DNA of 64,000 nt from CAZSHG01 sp964606695 [NCBI: uncultured bacterium] (GTDB taxonomy: Bacteria > UBP14 > UBA6098), in NCBI GenBank assembly GCA_964606695.1, contig CAZSHG010000015.1, forward strand, positions 15,714 to 79,713, in the 5' to 3' direction. A model generated the notes under the pieces. It made no database searches. It was not told where the DNA came from and saw only the letters and a program-made list of their open reading frames with translations. Of the stretch, positions 60,535 through 64,000 are shown one piece after another. Every line of letters starts with the position of its first letter. Position 1 is the stretch's first letter. The translations under genes and the position numbers were made by a program.

Positions 60535-63500
60535 ATGTGCAAAGTTTGTTTAGCATTTTTCTTCGTCGTATTTATTTTTGTGCTATACGCCGATACGACA
60601 TGGATATCGTTAGATCCCCAGTATGAGGAAGGATCAGCATTTGTGACCTCATGTAGTCATTCTGACGATGATAGCACACTGATAACGATCACTCTTCCTG
60701 GTTTTTTCTACTATGATGATTCGGTTTGTAGTGATGAATACCAAAGACTCGAATTAGCAAAAAGACCAAATTTTTCGAACGACTCTATTGGCCATCCGGA
60801 TTTGCCCGATTACCTGATATCTTTCATTATTCCCCCTACTAAGGGATATTCGGTTACAATTGTAGATTCGACTGATACTACTTTTTCAAATATACTGGTA
60901 GTTCCAACTTATGCTGTGCATGAAACAATGATAGTTGACGGTAGCGACACTATTTTTTCAGCGTTTACCGTTGACACTGTAGATACAGCTTTATACGCAT
61001 CACAAAATATAATCCCGACGACCATCCTCACTGAAATACCCCCTGTGAATGATGGTTCCGTGAGGTTTGCCGCAGTTAGCCTTACTCCATTCAGATTTCA
61101 CTTTACCGACAGCACTCTACGAATTTTAAAAACAATCCAGATAAAAATTACTTATTCTGGAATAGATTCTACATATATGATGAAGGATACTACATATACA
61201 CCTTTTCGCGAGGATAGCATTGCATATACTCGTATGTTTGCAAACGGAGAAGATCACGGACCGATTTCATATCGAGAAGAATCTCCAGATATCCTTATTG
61301 TCGGTTCCTCAACTTCTATTGAATGGTTGGAAGATAATTATTATTCTGGAACAGGGATTATACCCTATGATATCTTGAAATGGATTCATATTAAAGGACA
61401 CAAAGTAAATATATTAATTCTTACAAATCCCACTAATGTGTCTTCTAACCACATTCAAATACGTAATGAGTGTGTCGATGGCTCTGGATATTTAAAGGAC
61501 TATCGTTATTTACTAATATTAGGTGATAATGATATCGTATCTTATCCTGGATATTCACAATGGAATGCAACAACTTTATCTTCCTATGAATCTTGCGACA
61601 ATTATAATTCAGGAGATAATTACTATGGAGCGGTATTAACCGAAACACCTGGCGCAACAGATTATTCAATTCCAAATTTGGCGGTTGGTAGATTACCAAT
61701 AAGTTCTCAAGCCGATTTAAATAACTCAAGCCGAAAAATTTTCTGTTATGAAGTTCCAGTAGCGGATTGGCCTATCGAGAAATATTTATTTTCTAGCACA
61801 AGATTGAGTTTCGATGGTCCCATCATACCGCAAATTGCTTGGGACGCCGAAATGGAAAAAGTTAAAGTACACGTCGAAGGAATTCTATGTGGTGTTGAAG
61901 AAGAAGGATTCTATTATACGGAATATCATGGATATGGGCCAAAAACTTATTCTGATTTTTCTGATGCACTAGATTACGAGAATTATATAAATGAATCCTT
62001 TGGTGTGTTTGTGAATCATAACATATATACTCAAGATGTTTCGGGGTGTCCGAAATGGGCGGAGTGGCTTGGTCTTGGAACTTATTGGGGTGAAGATGAT
62101 ATTAATAATGTTAATCCTGTCGGTTATGGCGAGGATATATATCCAGTTATTTTCCAGATGATGTGTCGTTGGCTTTGGGACGATTTTACTAGTGGCGGAA
62201 CTATGGCAAAATATTGGTTGTTTGCCAATGATGGTGAAGGTGCTTCCGGAATGTATGGGGCTAGAGGCATTGATAATATACTACCATATGAATCCGCTGC
62301 AATGCTTATAAACTGGTTCAATCGTTTTATTGATAATGGTAACTATGTCATCGGCAAATCGCTTAACTACCATTATAAAGACCTTAGAGCTTGGGCTTTA
62401 TCATATGGCGAGCTTTACGGTATTGATGACGCATGGGATTTCTCTGATTATCCGGTTGACAGAAAAATAGCACTTTTCAGGCAAGCTATGGCTACTAATC
62501 AATGGGGCGGCGATCCATCTATGGATATATTTACAGACAGACCGACAAAATTAAGAGTCGATGTAACTATCAACATGGATGATATTGGGATGACTCAGGG
62601 TGATATTTACGTTGATGTAATAGCAGACGGTGGAGCGCTTTCGGATGCATTAGTTACCTGTTGGAAGGGAACTTATGACACTGGAAGTCATGCTTTTATT
62701 AATGATCTATATACACAGAAATACTCGAATGCCTCCGGCGACGCGGATTTGGCGGACGAATCATGGGGTGCCACAAGACGTATGATGTATATAACTGCAA
62801 CAAAACACAATTATATACCTGATACGTATCTATTCCCCGTAGGGAATTGGTGGACTGTAGCTACTTCAAGAGGATCTGGTTCTTTAGGGACTATTATGTC
62901 CTCTGGAATTAGGACAGGTTCATTTGGTGTAAGTGAAGTATTCTCAGGTGCCGACAGCATATATATATGGAATCCATCGACGTCCGAATACGTTAATTGG
63001 GATGATAGTTCTGCAATACTCGAGGGTAGAGCTTATATGATTTTCAACAGCTTGGCAGACGATGACTCGGTAATCGGCTTAAACCTTGATACATTGAATC
63101 TTACTTTAGAAAAAGGCTGGAATCTCATCGGTTCTCTCGATTCCACTCATTCGTGGAATGGCTATTTCGAGTTCGATACCACTACGAAAGAGATTCTTTG
63201 CGGGCCAGTCGAGTTCGATACCGCCGGGTATTACAAGTTCATCGAGGACGATTCTATTCACGCGACATACGGTTACTGGGTCTATGCTTCGGATTCCTGC
63301 ACGCTCACCTTCCCGGCTTCCGGCGCGGATACGAACTACATCGCCGAAAACTGGCGTTTGCTAAGTTCGATACCAAACCCACCGCATATTCAGGATACCG
63401 CCCATTTCAGTCCTTCCTTCGATTGGGCTAACGACACCGTTCTTGTTACCCACAAAGAAACCGGCGATTCGGTGCATTACGCTATGGTCGTCGCGCAACT

Positions 63501-64000
63501 CGGCGACAGTATCGAATACGGCTACACCGATTCGGACGGCAAGGTGGCCTTCGACTTCGATATCAACATGAGCGATTCCTGCTGGATTTATATCCACAAA
63601 ATAGGTTTCGTCGATTATACCGTCCACCCCTACGGCACCATCTCGAATGGCGACACGATGTGGGGCGACGTCTATCTTTACGGCGACGTCGTTGCGGAAA
63701 CCGGCGACACCCTGACCATCCTCCCCGGCACGAACATCTACATGAAACCGACCTCGTCGGTCTGGAACTACGCTTACGACGTGAACAACCGCACGGAAAT
63801 CATGGCTTACGGCGGGCACGTGCGCGTCCTCGGCACGGAGGAGGACCCGGTGCATTTCCATCCGGCCAGCGGCGGTTCCGGGCTATACCAATACGGCGGC
63901 CTGTGGGCCAAAGTCGGCGGCTCCTTCGACGTCCAGTGGGCGCAGTTCGATTCCTGCGACGGCGTGGGCGGCTATAATGGCGGCAACGGCCCCGGCAGAT
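60535..64000 (+). CDS. C25 (gingipain-like) cysteine peptidase, cut by window end
   Basis: At least 1155 residues; the frame runs off the right edge. AAGGAG lies 6 bases before the ATG, directly after the previous gene. A signal peptide (MCKVCLAFFFVVFIFVLYA) is followed by a propeptide-like region. The catalytic His is probably His465 in EYHGYGPK, and the Cys is Cys544 in QMMCRWLWDDF, both at family-expected spacing; GGTMAKYWLFAND is also C25-like. Gingipain-type peptidases are type IX substrates, consistent with the sorting domains here. The first ~2550 bases are AT-rich; after about 63100 the GC content rises clearly, which suggests a composite gene. Confidence 0.82.
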   Translation, partial: MCKVCLAFFFVVFIFVLYADTTWISLDPQYEEGSAFVTSCSHSDDDSTLITITLPGFFYYDDSVCSDEYQRLELAKRPNFSNDSIGHPDLPDYLISFIIPPTKGYSVTIVDSTDTTFSNILVVPTYAVHETMIVDGSDTIFSAFTVDTVDTALYASQNIIPTTILTEIPPVNDGSVRFAAVSLTPFRFHFTDSTLRILKTIQIKITYSGIDSTYMMKDTTYTPFREDSIAYTRMFANGEDHGPISYREESPDILIVGSSTSIEWLEDNYYSGTGIIPYDILKWIHIKGHKVNILILTNPTNVSSNHIQIRNECVDGSGYLKDYRYLLILGDNDIVSYPGYSQWNATTLSSYESCDNYNSGDNYYGAVLTETPGATDYSIPNLAVGRLPISSQADLNNSSRKIFCYEVPVADWPIEKYLFSSTRLSFDGPIIPQIAWDAEMEKVKVHVEGILCGVEEEGFYYTEYHGYGPKTYSDFSDALDYENYINESFGVFVNHNIYTQDVSGCPKWAEWLGLGTYWGEDDINNVNPVGYGEDIYPVIFQMMCRWLWDDFTSGGTMAKYWLFANDGEGASGMYGARGIDNILPYESAAMLINWFNRFIDNGNYVIGKSLNYHYKDLRAWALSYGELYGIDDAWDFSDYPVDRKIALFRQAMATNQWGGDPSMDIFTDRPTKLRVDVTINMDDIGMTQGDIYVDVIADGGALSDALVTCWKGTYDTGSHAFINDLYTQKYSNASGDADLADESWGATRRMMYITATKHNYIPDTYLFPVGNWWTVATSRGSGSLGTIMSSGIRTGSFGVSEVFSGADSIYIWNPSTSEYVNWDDSSAILEGRAYMIFNSLADDDSVIGLNLDTLNLTLEKGWNLIGSLDSTHSWNGYFEFDTTTKEILCGPVEFDTAGYYKFIEDDSIHATYGYWVYASDSCTLTFPASGADTNYIAENWRLLSSIPNPPHIQDTAHFSPSFDWANDTVLVTHKETGDSVHYAMVVAQLGDSIEYGYTDSDGKVAFDFDINMSDSCWIYIHKIGFVDYTVHPYGTISNGDTMWGDVYLYGDVVAETGDTLTILPGTNIYMKPTSSVWNYAYDVNNRTEIMAYGGHVRVLGTEEDPVHFHPASGGSGLYQYGGLWAKVGGSFDVQWAQFDSCDGVGGYNGGNGPGR

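Overview
The window looks like chromosome from an uncultured Gram-negative (diderm) bacterium of the FCB superphylum, near groups such as Zixibacteria, WOR-3 or Cloacimonadota. This placement is inferred from gene content only. The main support is nine secreted proteins ending in type-A (type IX secretion style) sorting domains with a PNPFNS motif and a short basic C-terminus. Further support is three SurA/PrsA-type periplasmic foldases, an LptE-like lipoprotein, Spy/CpxP-like proteins, a GH57 enzyme and an Rnf complex. There is no rRNA operon, CRISPR array, prophage or recognisable transposase.

Layout. 1-2916 (minus): a cut HTH gene, two sorting-domain proteins with nearly identical 3' ends, and a 35-codon remnant. 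3175-3531: a tiny Lys-rich protein gene with its own promoter, folded leader and terminator. 3734-8278: a CDF metal transporter and a secreted GH57 protein (minus). 8499-16126 (plus): valS, three parvulin foldases, yjbQ and a hypothetical. 16358-18418: an ECF sigma factor, a membrane protein (possible anti-sigma) and two Spy-like proteins. 18603-20496: a mini membrane protein, an AI-2E transporter and a lipoprotein. 21244-22095 (minus): acylphosphatase, a nucleotide-binding protein and tRNA-Pro. 22224-26426 (plus): radA, a membrane protein, a sorting-domain protein and a dITP pyrophosphatase. 27315-34009 (minus): an rnfC-EIIA/CBS-barrel-barrel-rnfD-G-E-A operon with a clear promoter and terminator and no rnfB. 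34125-40890: a zinc-ribbon/coiled-coil protein and a giant secreted protein. 41812-44766: a DUF4870-like protein, a polyprenyl-phosphate sugar transferase and a sorting-domain protein. 45649-52204 (minus): secreted proteins, two conserved hypotheticals, an HTH protein, an EndoIII-like glycosylase and a thioesterase. 52310-54208 (plus): hutI, an lptE-like gene and tRNA-Leu. 54299-57692 (minus): an ArsR-controlled ABC/thiol operon. 59109-64000 (plus): a sorting-domain protein and a C25 (gingipain-like) peptidase cut by the window end.

Two unexplained layers run through the window. First, five intergenic regions (20887-21033, 41142-41545, 44939-45211, 48976-49179, 58140-58385) hold degenerate tandem repeats that all keep a 21-bp register although their sequences differ. 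The largest is an inverted array that could fold into a long hairpin. Second, several unrelated palindromic repeat families occur between genes and also in frame inside the surface loops of sorting domains, so the repeats are translated. These two observations, the rnfB-less Rnf operon and the ArsR operon with Cys-rich tails are the main points for follow-up.
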